Positions 1 through 9,733 of a DNA stretch of 64,000 bases are shown here, piece by piece. A program made the position numbers and the translations under genes. Each line of letters opens with the position of its first letter. Positions within the stretch are counted from its first letter, which is position 1. Where the stretch lies: NCBI RefSeq assembly GCF_020379485.1, contig NC_063437.1, positions 13,355,726 to 13,419,725 of the forward strand, given 5' to 3'. The notes under the pieces are model-generated. The model had not been told where the DNA came from, made no database searches, and was given only the letters and a program-made list of their open reading frames with translations. This DNA is from Brassica napus. Its lineage: Eukaryota; Streptophyta; Magnoliopsida; Brassicales; Brassicaceae.

Positions 1-1581
1 GAAGAAAGCGTACCCAGCCATAAAGTACATGGACGTGACATAGAAACAGATTGGCTCCATCACGTCCCAAGAGAGTTCCCAAAACGTTAGCCTCATGAAC
101 CCTGCGGTCTGTAGTATCAAGTAACCAAGACCAGCCCAGAGCTCTCTCCGCACCAAAGAGTGCGCTTTCACATCGATCACTGCCTTAACTGCCTCGAGCT
201 CTTTCAACTCGATCCTTCGTGGGTCGTTTGGGTTATGAATCTTTGGCAAAGGAAGCAAGCCTTCAATGGATTTCGTAACCTGATCAGAAACAAGGACGAA
301 AAACAGAAAACGTCTGGGTAAAACAAGACCTCCACCTACTTCATTAGGACACAATTAGCACTCAAAAACAGACACAAAAAAAAAACACAAAACAAGCAAT
401 CCTTAAATTGATTTTGTGACCTGATCAGACACAAGGGAAAAAGAAAAAAAAACGAAAATTTCTGGGTGAAAGAAGACTTCTAACACCTTCTTTGGGACAC
501 ACTTTGCACTCTAACACACACACAATAAACTTATGGTCAGTTAATCCACACAAGAAGATCTTGAACACTACTGCCCAGAGAACACTAGTCTCTACACAAA
601 AAACCTACCCCATGATATGGTCTATAAAGATTTCAACTTTCATTATCCTAACACCCCCAAAACCTGTTAGCAAACGATACTAAAGCTTCCCAACTCTCTC
701 TCTCTCTCTCTTAGTTTTCATTTTGGGTTATGTATCAATGGTTTTGTTTAGGGAAGGGACGGAAAGAAAAGCTATGGTGGTCTCTGTAGAAACAGTTCTT
801 CTTCATCACCACGTCAAACTTGGGAACCTCCAACGTGATACTCTGGTTTTGAGTTGTCCTGTTGAATTGGGATCAAAAGAAAGAGATACAACAACCCATG
901 AAAAAAGGTATCAGTTTTCGGTATCTTCAAGATCAAAAATCGAAAGAAGAAAACCTAATTCATGTTTTTTATTTTCAGAGAGCCTTAACCTCTCCCAATC
1001 AGTTCAAGCAGCTGCACACTCAGAGATTCATTTCACAGGTAACAAGATGAGGAAAGTACCTGATCTGGTCTAAGACAAACGGAACCTCCCAAAACGATGA
1101 CGTTTGCTGAATCATCAAGCATCGTCGCTATTCTAGCTCCGTCCTCCGGATCCGACGAAGCTTCACCGCAAACGCTAGCAAACTCCGAATACGTCATCCA
1201 GCTTCTCCCCGTCTCTCTAAGCTTCGTCTTCACCATCTCCATCTGCGCCGCTCTCAGAACTTTCTTCGTATCCTCCACCGTCAAACTCGCCGTCTCCCTC
1301 ATCGGCGGAGCGATCCCGTCTAATCGGATTCGATCCTTGCTACCGTCGATTTCGCGGAGCTTCTCGACCAAGCTCCCTCCCACCGGCATCTGCATCATCT
1401 CCGGCCTAATCACGGCGGTGTTGTGGAAGAACCGCCGCGAGATCCCGGAGTCTCCGGGCTCCGGAGCGATTCTGGTTCGCACGGATACCGAAGAAGACGA
1501 TGTGCGGCAATTCGTTAGACTCTGCGACGATTGGTTCGAGATGTTGAAGATACGCTTCGATAAAAGCTTCCTCATCGCCAT
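1..1581 (-). CDS. MCU: Mitochondrial calcium uniporter (MCU) family protein, 3' end outside window
   Basis: Pore subunit of the inner-mitochondrial-membrane calcium uniporter. Exon 1 is 1060-1581 (174 codons, phase 0, donor CAG|GTAC). The intron is 280-1059. Exon 2 is 279-1 (93 codons in frame), running off the window. The N-terminus is rich in Arg and Ser with few acidic residues, as in a mitochondrial presequence (MAMRKLLSKRIF). Exon 2 carries the family signature: a coiled-coil-like stretch (ELKELEAVKAVID, about residues 198-210), a first hydrophobic helix (about 222-243), the pore motif WDVMEP at 245-250 (animal MCU has WDIMEP) and the start of the second membrane helix. The ATG at 1581 is the first of the open frame. 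From memory the closest Arabidopsis relative is At2g23790. The intron carries a duplicated copy of its own acceptor (see findings). The family call is firm; the paralog is less sure. Confidence 0.93.
280..1059 (-). other. Intron of the MCU gene with duplicated acceptor region
   Basis: GT-AG intron of 780 bases. It contains a CT run near 695-710. About 405-535 is a diverged direct copy of about 264-375, so the real acceptor (CTGATCAG before 279) is repeated at 421-428. The copy is followed by an exon-like start that meets TAA after five codons. Open frames on the plus strand here and over exon 1 are shadows. Confidence 0.75.
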
Positions 1582-2173
1582 TGATGAACAGAGAGGAGAG
1601 AAATATCAGAAATAAAATTAATTAATTTAATTTAATGAAATATAAACAGAGAGACTAAAAGGGTTTATATAGTAAACTTAAATTCCTAAAATAAAAACAT
1701 AGAAAAAGACTCGTACACGTCAGCGTATATCAGGACGTACACGAGATATTCATTAATACGCATTACAACCCAACTTCTCGGGAGAGATGTGGAGATGGTG
1801 ATGGTTACTAGCCGTACACGTGTTAAGATTGGTCGTCGTGATAGCTTGCGGTGGTATTATTGCCGTCCGATCATGTAAATTAATAATTATTTTAGAGCCT
1901 AAAATTTGTTCGCAACGGCAAGAAGAATTAGGAAAACACAAGTCTTTTTTACGTGTACGCAAACGTGGATCCACGTGTTTTTCCTGTTTTTATTAATTCG
2001 TTTTGCCTAACTAATTTTTATTACTAGTTTTTTTTGTTAAAACTAATTTACTAGGTTGTTTTTTTTTAAGTAGTATTGTTTTGAAACTTTATCTTTTTTC
2101 ATATAAATATATGTTTTTAGAGATACCTTTTTAAACAAACTTTATACAATCATGATAAATTAAATAGATAAAT
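1582..2173. other. Upstream region of MCU gene, no gene seen
   Basis: The 5' flank of the uniporter gene: AT-rich just upstream of the ATG, with several ACGTG-type (G-box/ABRE-like) cores around 1715-1745, 1815 and 1951-1975. These could be light or ABA response sites. No conserved reading frame was recognised. Confidence 0.4.
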
Positions 2174-2275
2174 ATGAGGAATAGTAATTGTGGTTTCCGT
2201 ATTCCAATGGTTGAGGAGCATAAGATAGAGGTAAAATATGCCCAAGTGGGACAGATAGACAAGTGGGTTAGTTAA
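2174..2275 (+). other. Short repeated ORF copy A (33 codons)
   Basis: ATG to TAA, 33 codons, beginning MRNSNCGFRIPMVEE. A homologous 33-codon ORF of the same length lies at 19445-19546. Most differences between the two are amino-acid changing, so selection on the peptide is doubtful. It is more likely a duplicated gene or element fragment. Function unknown. Confidence 0.35.
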
Positions 2276-2287
2276 AATAATTAGTCA

Positions 2288-3332
2288 CTAGATTATTCAT
2301 TTTATAAATATATAACAGATATTATCGCAAAAATTTCAAAGATATAATTTACATTTTATTGTTATATATTGTGTAAATCTATAATTTTATTGGTTATGTT
2401 TATTATTCGATATTAATAATGTATAATGATTTGTTTTATACATTTAACTTTATTATTAATTGTTATCTTATATTAATATATTTTCGAGTTTGGTAAAATA
2501 AATTCATAGTATGAAATAAACAAATTGAAAATCACCTTCATTTTTTCTAATTTTTACAGACTGAATACAATACATTTTAAAATTTTATTTAGTTATACTA
2601 TAGAACTGATATTTTCTTAGCATAATTTATATTTCTATGTTATTTATTTTAGTATATTATGAGTTTTTATAAGTAAATATATTATAATAATACTATATTA
2701 TTAATTATGAAATCAATCGCTGCATTAATTTAAAAATATTTTAAAATTTTATTAAGATTTTGTTAGATTTTTTCCAACATATTTTGTTATAAGTAAAAAT
2801 AAAATTTAAATTTACAGTTAAAATTTATTTATTAATATCTATATAATTTATAAGATTTTTTAGAAATGTTATATATTAAATAGATTAACTTAAACAATCA
2901 AATAGATGTAATTGATGAAATAGACCTAGTATGAATTTTTATGGTATTTCTTTTAATAAAGAAGATATAGAATATAATTATAAAATTTGAAAAATAGCAT
3001 ACATTTTTATTTTATTTTGTTTTATAATAATCTTATTTAAATTAATGTATAATAGTATATATTATTAATTACGAAATTAATCAATGGTATTAATTTAAAT
3101 AAAATATTTTAAATTTTTAGAAAAATTTGGTTAGATTTTTTTTCAACATTTTGTTATAACTAAAAATCAAATTTAAATTTACATTTAAAATTGATTTATT
3201 ATTAATATCTTTATATATTTAATAAATTAATGTAAATAATTAAATAAATATAATAAATGAAATGGACCTAATAAAGCTAGTATGACTTTTTTATGGTAGA
3301 TAAAAATGATACTTCTCTTTTAATAGAGAAGA
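2288..3332 (-). mobile_element. Degenerate non-autonomous Helitron candidate
   Basis: On the minus strand it starts TCTTCTCTATTAAAAG at 3332 and ends in CTAG at 2288, between A (2287) and T (3333), as Helitrons do. The start resembles that of the Helitron at 14042-15098. Inside, about 2676-2850 and 3046-3220 are diverged direct copies. The GC-rich 3' hairpin is missing, so the call is tentative. The related sequence near 19540 may show the empty site. Confidence 0.35.
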
Positions 3333-3660
3333 TTTGAGATCTTTATTTACAATATACTAGCTGGCAAAGATTTTTTCTTTTGAAAATTATATATCTGCGT
3401 TTTTAGAAAATAATGTGATATTGTTGATAACAAATATATGCGAAATACAGTATTATCAAAGAAAAGAACATACTATTGTGTTAAAACTTGATTTAATAAT
3501 TCTATCACAGTAAATATAAAGCTATATATAAAACTACAGCCCATTTCAATTAAGCCCATAATTTATATTTTTGGCATATGGTCTGAAGCTTTAATAAGTC
3601 CCGAAAGTTAGTGGGTTATTCCAACCTAGTGAAAATGACAGCTATATGGTAAAATTATTA

Positions 3661-3970
3661 GAGTATCAGCAAGTCACACACACACATGGATAACATTACC
3701 CCACCATTAGAACATAATGCAAAAATTTTAGCTAGTTTCTTGCTATTAAAATATAAAAAAAAATTAAAAAATGAAAGAAAAATAAAATATGTCTCTTAAA
3801 TTATTTAAGAGATGTCTCTTACATCTTTTAACTTAGTCTCTAATTTTTTCTCCACATATTTTTTTGTGAATAATTTATTTTATTTTATTAAAATAAATTT
3901 TAATTATATAATTATTTTAGTAATAAAAGTTATTTAAGAAACTCTGTCTCTTACACTAGTGATCATGCTC
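3661..3970. mobile_element. Harbinger-type MITE candidate
   Basis: 310 bases flanked by TTA on both sides (3658-3660 and 3971-3973). The ends are inverted and similar: GAGTATCA on the left, GAGCATGATCA as the complement of the right. The ends resemble the GAGCATC MITEs at 45912 and 48631. No coding capacity. Confidence 0.45.
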
Positions 3971-4484
3971 TTAAGAACTTATCGGAGGTGACGACAAGCA
4001 GATGTCCGCTTAGTTTGGCAAAAGAAAAAAAAATCCATGATACGATTAACAAGTAATTAATTAGTGATACGATTACAAATCCATTATTGGCTAATGGTGA
4101 TGCCAGCAAATGGCAGTTGCTAATTGAATAATAAACCCATTTAGTGCTGATTTGACAAATAATGATACGATAACAAATCCATTATTGTAGTCTTATGTGC
4201 AACCGGATATCTGGGCTAACTTTCATTTTCATTATAAAGATTTGGATGTTTTATGTTTATGAAAAACTAGAATACATAACATTTTTGAGATAGGCAAAAT
4301 ATCGGTGAAATTTTATGTGTTCTGTTATCCATTTTGATTCAGTTTGAATAGTATATATATATTCATTAATTTTATGGATCATAGAAAATGTTAATAATAT
4401 ACTGTTAGGAAAAAATAGTGTAAAGTTTTTCGTGATACTAAGAAACAGAAAACAAATCAATCAAAAAAGATATCTAAAAAAATA

Positions 4485-4489
4485 AAATT
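4485..4489. repeat. Target-site duplication AAATT (left) of Copia element
   Basis: AAATT directly precedes the left LTR and is repeated at 12706-12710 after the right LTR. This fixes the element ends. Confidence 0.85.
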
Positions 4490-4782
4490 TGTTGAATAAT
4501 AGTAACTGAGATAAAAGGTTTATAAGTATTATTATATATCTTTATTTCTGAGTAATAAAGAGAGAGAGATGGACGTGAGATGTGAGTGAGAGAGAGAGTT
4601 ATATGATTGACTTTTTCATTTTGCACATCACACTCCTATTTATAGCATGAGTAAGTCGGTCTTGTTCAGATATTTTATAAAAGAAAATATGTGATGTAGA
4701 CACATGTATAGTGATACTAATCACATACGTTTGATGGAAGTGAGACAAGTGTTTTCATGATGAATAATCATCTTTTGCAATA
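4490..4782 (-). repeat. 3' LTR of Copia element (293 bp)
   Basis: Plus-strand TGTTG...CAATA, so the minus-strand ends are TATTG...CAACA, an unusual TA in place of TG at one end. It contains a TATA box (TATAAATA, complement of 4637-4644) and GA-rich tracts. It lacks 19 bases present in the other LTR near 12526-12544. Confidence 0.9.
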
Positions 4783-4793
4783 CTCCCCCTTGA
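4783..4793 (-). promoter_or_regulatory. Polypurine tract of Copia element
   Basis: On the minus strand AAGGGGGAG lies directly before the 3' LTR start TATTGC. This is the usual place for the plus-strand DNA primer. Confidence 0.7.
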
Positions 4794-4929
4794 TTATTCA
4801 TCTTGTATTACGTAGTGCCTCGTTAAAAACCTACTCATGGAAAAACCCATTGGGACAAAAACCATGACAAGGGAAAAAGAGTACACTGCCCGTAATCTCC
4901 CCCTGAGAATAGTGGATCTAGCTTTCTTG

Positions 4930-7140
4930 TCACAGGTCACGCAAATGCCGCATTCCGATACTATAGACGTGTTTTCGGAACGTTGTAGTCGGAAGAGCTT
5001 TTGTGAACAAGTCAGCTGGATTGTCGCATGACCGTACATATTTAATGTCCACTTCTTTATTTTTCTCGAGCTCCCTTATGTACGAGAAAAATCTTGGAGG
5101 GATGTGCTTTGTTCTGTCGTTCTTAATGTAGCCTTCCTTGAGTTGAGCAACACAAGCCGAATTATCTTCAAATATTTTCGTTGGCTCTTTCTCGTTGACT
5201 ATTCCGCTTGATTCTTGTATGTGGTGACTCATTGACCGAAGCCACACACATTCTCGACATGCTTCGTGAAGTGCAATAGTTTCAGCATGATTCGAAGATG
5301 TCGCAACCAGAGTTTGTTTCTGGGACCGCCAAGAGATCGCGGTTCCACCAATGGTAAAAACATAGCCGGTTTGCGATCGAGCCTTATGAGGATCTGATAA
5401 GTATCCCGCATCTGCAAAACCAACTATACCAAACTCGGGTTTTCTAAAATACATTAACCCTAAATCAACTGTACCTTGGAGGTAACGAAATAAATGCTTT
5501 ATTCCGTCCCAATGTCTGCGAGTAGGAGCAGAACTATATCTCGCCAGTAGATTAGTAGCAAAAGCTATATCTGGTCTGGTACAGTTTGCAAGATATAACA
5601 GCCCACCGATAGCACTCATATAAGGTATTTCTGGACCTAATATGTTCTCGCTATCTTCGCAGGGCCTAAAAGGATCACTCTCAACATTGAGAGTTCTACC
5701 AATCATTGGAGTACTCAAAGGAGTTGCTTTGTCCATACGAAAGCGTTTCAATAACCTTTTCGTATAGTTTGATTGATGCACAAATATTCCTTCTCGGAGA
5801 TGCTCTATCTGGAGCCCAAGACAAAACTTTGTCTTACCGAGATCTTTCATTTCAAACTCCTCTTTCATATGAGTTCGAGCATCATCAACCTCCTTTTGAG
5901 TTCCAATTATGTTCAGGTCATCTACATATACAGCAATGATCACAAAGCCAGATGACGATTTCTTTATAAAAACGCATGGACATATCGCATTATTCACATA
6001 TCCTTTACTCAAAAGATATTCACTTAAGCGATTGTACCACATGCGTCCGGATTGCTTTAATCCGTAAAGTGATCGCTGTAACTTGACTGAACAAATCTCC
6101 CTGGATTTTTCTTTCAATGCCCCTGGCATTTTCAATCCCTCAGGGAGTTTCATGTATATATCGTTATCCAACGATCCATACAAATATGCAGTCACAACGT
6201 CCATGAGATGCATTTCAAGATTTTTAGACGCCGTTAGGCTCATCAAAAATCTAAACGTAATTGCATCCATTACCGGGGAATACGTTTCCTCAAAATCAAT
6301 TCCCGGTCTCTGAGAAAAACCTTGGGCAACTAATCGGGCTTTATATCGTGTTACTTCATTTTTCTCATTTACTTTTCTCACGAATACCCACTTATACCCA
6401 ACAGGATTTATATTCTCAGGCGTTATGACTATAGGTCCAAAGACATTTCTTTTATTCAGGGAGAGTAATTCAATTTGAATGGCCTTCTTCCACTCCTCCC
6501 AATCATGTCTTTTTTGACATTCTAAAATGGACCTTGGATCGGGATCATCATTTTCATGATCGATCTCTTTGGACACAGAAAAGGAGAACATTCCATCAAC
6601 ATCTTTTATCTTATTTCTGATCCATATCTTTTCATCTCGGGCGTAGTTGATGGAAATCTCATACTTTTCTGTTCCCTTCTCGTCATCTGGATCATCTTTA
6701 TCTATGTTTTCTTTCAGACATTTTTCACTATCAGGTTCTTCTAGAACCGTACTTTGTTCATCCAATTTCTTTTTCTTTCGGGGATTTTTATCTTTAGAAC
6801 CCGCTGGCCTCCCCCTCTTTAACTGAACCCTAGATTCATTCATTTTATTTCCATCAGTTTGTTCTTTAGGAACATCAACTCTGGATGGAACATTTTCAGC
6901 GGGTATACATGACTTCGTCACCCTTCTCGTATCTGTGAACGCATCTGGTAACTGGTTTGCCAAATTATGTAAATGCACAATTTTCTGAACTTCCAGCTCT
7001 CTTTGATTCGTAAGGGGGTCAAGGTGTAACAACGACGGTGTACACCATGTAATCTCTTTAGGAATTCTATTAATTCCTCCCCCTAACGCTGGAAATTCAT
7101 CCTCATTAAAATGGCAATCGGCAAACCTTGCCGTAAACAT
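4930..7140 (-). CDS. Copia pol, reverse transcriptase and RNase H part
   Basis: 736-codon open frame, the second half of the Copia polyprotein. The N-terminal linker carries a basic, AT-hook-like stretch (KRGRPAGSK, about 108-116, then RKKKK). The reverse transcriptase domain (RVT_2) starts about residue 217; its catalytic motif YVDDL is at 405-409. RNase H follows, with GFADAGYLSD about 565 and EDNSACVAQL near 665. It is in the same frame as the upstream integrase frame; a TAA at 7158-7156 separates them, so the Met at 7140 is probably not a natural start. It copies element RNA into DNA in virus-like particles. The catalytic motifs look intact. Confidence 0.92.
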   Translation of the reverse strand: MFTARFADCHFNEDEFPALGGGINRIPKEITWCTPSLLHLDPLTNQRELEVQKIVHLHNLANQLPDAFTDTRRVTKSCIPAENVPSRVDVPKEQTDGNKMNESRVQLKRGRPAGSKDKNPRKKKKLDEQSTVLEEPDSEKCLKENIDKDDPDDEKGTEKYEISINYARDEKIWIRNKIKDVDGMFSFSVSKEIDHENDDPDPRSILECQKRHDWEEWKKAIQIELLSLNKRNVFGPIVITPENINPVGYKWVFVRKVNEKNEVTRYKARLVAQGFSQRPGIDFEETYSPVMDAITFRFLMSLTASKNLEMHLMDVVTAYLYGSLDNDIYMKLPEGLKMPGALKEKSREICSVKLQRSLYGLKQSGRMWYNRLSEYLLSKGYVNNAICPCVFIKKSSSGFVIIAVYVDDLNIIGTQKEVDDARTHMKEEFEMKDLGKTKFCLGLQIEHLREGIFVHQSNYTKRLLKRFRMDKATPLSTPMIGRTLNVESDPFRPCEDSENILGPEIPYMSAIGGLLYLANCTRPDIAFATNLLARYSSAPTRRHWDGIKHLFRYLQGTVDLGLMYFRKPEFGIVGFADAGYLSDPHKARSQTGYVFTIGGTAISWRSQKQTLVATSSNHAETIALHEACRECVWLRSMSHHIQESSGIVNEKEPTKIFEDNSACVAQLKEGYIKNDRTKHIPPRFFSYIRELEKNKEVDIKYVRSCDNPADLFTKALPTTTFRKHVYSIGMRHLRDL

Positions 7141-7155
7141 ATCACCAGTTACTGG

Positions 7156-8481
7156 TTACAGATATCTTATTATACTTGGTGACGTATAACCCACATAAAT
7201 TCCTAATCTCCTTTGTGGGCCCATTTTTGTTCTTTGTGGCGGAGCTATCGGAACATAGACCGCACACCCAAAGACACGGAGATGGGATACATCTGGCTCT
7301 TGTCCAGATGCCAATTGTAAAGGGGAGTACTTATGATAAGCACTTGGTCTTAGCCGAACCAATGCAGCCGCATGCAATATAGCATGACCCCATACAGAAA
7401 TTGGGAGCTTTGTTCTCAAGACTAACGGTCTTGCAATCAACTGCAACCGTTTTATCAATGACTCGGCCATGCCATTTTGTGTATGCACATGGGGGACTGG
7501 ATGCTCCACATCAATCCCCATTGACATACAATAATCATCAAAAGCTTGCGATGTAAATTCACCAGCATTATCAAGCCTTACTTTCTTAATGGCATACTCT
7601 GAGAACTGCGTTCTCAGCTTTATTATCTGGGCAATGAACTTTGCGAAAGCCGTATTTCGTGTTGTCAAAAGAGACACACTTGACCTTCTACTAGATGCGT
7701 CAATCAATACCATGAAATACTTAAACGGCCCGCACGGTGGGTGGATCGGCCCACATATATCACCATGTATTCTTTCTAAAAACATTGGTGATTCATTGCC
7801 TACTTTTGCTGGTGATGGCCGAGTTATAAGCTTTCCTTGAGAACATGCATTACATGTAAACTCGTCCGTTTGCAAAATTTTTCCGTTTTTCAACGGATGG
7901 CCATTCGAATTTTGCACTATCTTTCTCATCATGACTGAACCAGGATGTCCTAGCCTTTCATGCCATATTTTAAATGTATCAGTAAACTTCATGTTTACCA
8001 CGGCATATGACTCAGTCATGGTTATTTTCGTACAATATAGTCCAGAGGATAACATTCTTAACTCTTCCAATATATGTTTCCTCTCAGACTTAATGCAAAG
8101 AAATTCAATGCCATCTTTATTCATAGTCTCAATATGATATCCATTTCTTCGGATATCCTTAAAACTTAACAAGTTTCTATGAGACTTGGGGGAATACAAT
8201 GCATAACTTATTTCAAATATTGTTCCCCCTGGCATTGAAAATTTCGCTCTTCCAGAGCCCATAATAATCTTTGCATTACCAGATATTGTACTTACGCTTC
8301 CAGCGTAATCTCTTATTTTGAGTCTGGAGAAATATTTCTTATCTTTAATTATCGTGTGCGTTGACGCACTATCTGCCAAACACAAATCTCCATCCATAGT
8401 CTCAAAGTTTGGCATTCTTTCTGAATTTAAAATATTCATAAAACATATATTATTAAACATTAAACATAACAAACATAACAT
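7156..8481 (-). CDS. Copia pol, protease and integrase part, ends at in-frame stop
   Basis: 441 codons. The aspartic protease active site appears as DSA at 37-39. The GAG-pre-integrase zinc site is H174/H179/C210/C213, and the integrase catalytic triad is D241, D304, E340. The frame ends at TAA (7158-7156) just after a typical integrase C-terminal segment, and the same frame reopens at once into reverse transcriptase, so this is a premature stop in one pol gene. Its frame differs from gag, with about 60 stop-rich bases between them (8482-8543). Pol expression would need splicing, reinitiation or a frameshift, or the region is mutated. Confidence 0.9.
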   Translation of the reverse strand: MLCLLCLMFNNICFMNILNSERMPNFETMDGDLCLADSASTHTIIKDKKYFSRLKIRDYAGSVSTISGNAKIIMGSGRAKFSMPGGTIFEISYALYSPKSHRNLLSFKDIRRNGYHIETMNKDGIEFLCIKSERKHILEELRMLSSGLYCTKITMTESYAVVNMKFTDTFKIWHERLGHPGSVMMRKIVQNSNGHPLKNGKILQTDEFTCNACSQGKLITRPSPAKVGNESPMFLERIHGDICGPIHPPCGPFKYFMVLIDASSRRSSVSLLTTRNTAFAKFIAQIIKLRTQFSEYAIKKVRLDNAGEFTSQAFDDYCMSMGIDVEHPVPHVHTQNGMAESLIKRLQLIARPLVLRTKLPISVWGHAILHAAALVRLRPSAYHKYSPLQLASGQEPDVSHLRVFGCAVYVPIAPPQRTKMGPQRRLGIYVGYTSPSIIRYL

Positions 8482-8543
8482 ATATCTTACAACAAAAGAT
8501 ATAGATATTATAATACAGTCTACTTATATCACATCGATTTATA

Positions 8544-9563
8544 TCACTCATCGATACTCTCTGGTTCAACCAGAAAGTCTGATACGTCGAGATGAGTATC
8601 ATCGTTTAAACCATGAAAGGATGGCCCAGGTTCATCAGAGATGAAGTTAGTTTCACCTCTTCCTTTCTCTTTTCCCTTTTGGGGTTCTCTATACAGATCG
8701 GCTAAATGTTTTGGCGTACGACAGTTACGTACCCAATGACCTTTCATGCCGCATCTGTAGCAAACCTTTCCCGTTTGCCTTTTATCATCCTGGCCCTTTT
8801 CATTTCTTTCATTTTCGTGGAAGTCTTTATTATTTCTTTCATCATAGGGACGGAATCTTCTTCCTCGTCCTCTTCCACGACCATGATAACGGTTTCCACC
8901 ACGTCCACGACCTCGTCCTCTCCTATTATCATAACTGGATGATGCAACATTCGCTTCTGGGAATGGAGCAGATCCAGTGGGACGAGCTTGATGGTTTAAA
9001 GTCACGAGTTGATTATTCTGCTCCGCTACAAGGAGGACTTGCATCAACTCCGAGTAACGGGTATATCCACTCACCCGGTACTGTTGCTGCAGGATTACAT
9101 TTTCAGGATGGAACGTGGAGAGAGTTTTCTCGATCATATCATAATCACTTATTTTCTCTCCACATAACATCATCCTCGAAGTAATTCCGAACATCGCGGA
9201 ATTAAACTCACTAACACTTTTGTAATCCTGGAACCGGAGATGTATCCACTCGTGTTTAGCTTTCGGTAAGATCACATATTTCTGGTGATCAAACCTCTCT
9301 TTTAAAGATTTCCAGAGGTCACAAAGATCCTCTTTCGTAATATATTCATCCTTTAAACCATCATGGATGTGGTGTCGTAAAAATATCATGACTTTAGCCT
9401 TTTTCTCATCCGACACCGTTTTTGAACTATCGATGGTTTCCAAAAGCCCGTTTCCTCTCAGGTGCATTTTTGCACCCACTGCCCAGGTCATATAATGATT
9501 TCCCGTAATATCCAGGGCATTAATTTCGAGCTTTGTCAAATTCGACATGATAACTGTATTCAT
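8544..9563 (-). CDS. Copia gag (capsid/nucleocapsid)
   Basis: 339 codons from the ATG at 9563. It contains a UBN2/retrotran-gag type region (about 25-190), an RG-rich basic stretch (214-236) and a CCHC zinc knuckle CYRCGMKGHWVRNC at 268-281, which binds element RNA. It forms the virus-like particle. No frame damage seen. The plus-strand open frames over this region are shadows. Confidence 0.92.
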   Translation of the reverse strand: MNTVIMSNLTKLEINALDITGNHYMTWAVGAKMHLRGNGLLETIDSSKTVSDEKKAKVMIFLRHHIHDGLKDEYITKEDLCDLWKSLKERFDHQKYVILPKAKHEWIHLRFQDYKSVSEFNSAMFGITSRMMLCGEKISDYDMIEKTLSTFHPENVILQQQYRVSGYTRYSELMQVLLVAEQNNQLVTLNHQARPTGSAPFPEANVASSSYDNRRGRGRGRGGNRYHGRGRGRGRRFRPYDERNNKDFHENERNEKGQDDKRQTGKVCYRCGMKGHWVRNCRTPKHLADLYREPQKGKEKGRGETNFISDEPGPSFHGLNDDTHLDVSDFLVEPESIDE

Positions 9564-9589
9564 AGAATAATATATATAAATATAATAAT

Positions 9590-9728
9590 TACGAGAATTT
9601 AAATGCGTAATTTAAATGCAGAAATTAAAGGCATAAAATAAAAGCATAAACTTAAATTGCAGAAATTTAAATTGTAGAAATTTAAATTTCAGAAATTTAA
9701 ATTGCAAGAATTTAAATAGCATAAATAA
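9590..9728. repeat. Short AT-rich tandem repeat in Copia leader
   Basis: Imperfect repeats of about 15-16 bases built on AAATTTAAATTGCAG, directly upstream of gag on the minus strand. It may be an unstructured spacer before the gag start. Confidence 0.6.
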
Positions 9729-9733
9729 AATCG

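Noticed and set aside
723..1073. Plus-strand open frames over the MCU gene (also 1097-1615)
   Set aside because: They are antisense to the MCU exon and intron. The minus strand carries the recognised family motifs.
8711..9184. Plus-strand 157-codon frame over Copia gag
   Set aside because: Shadow of the RG-rich and zinc-knuckle coding sequence on the other strand.
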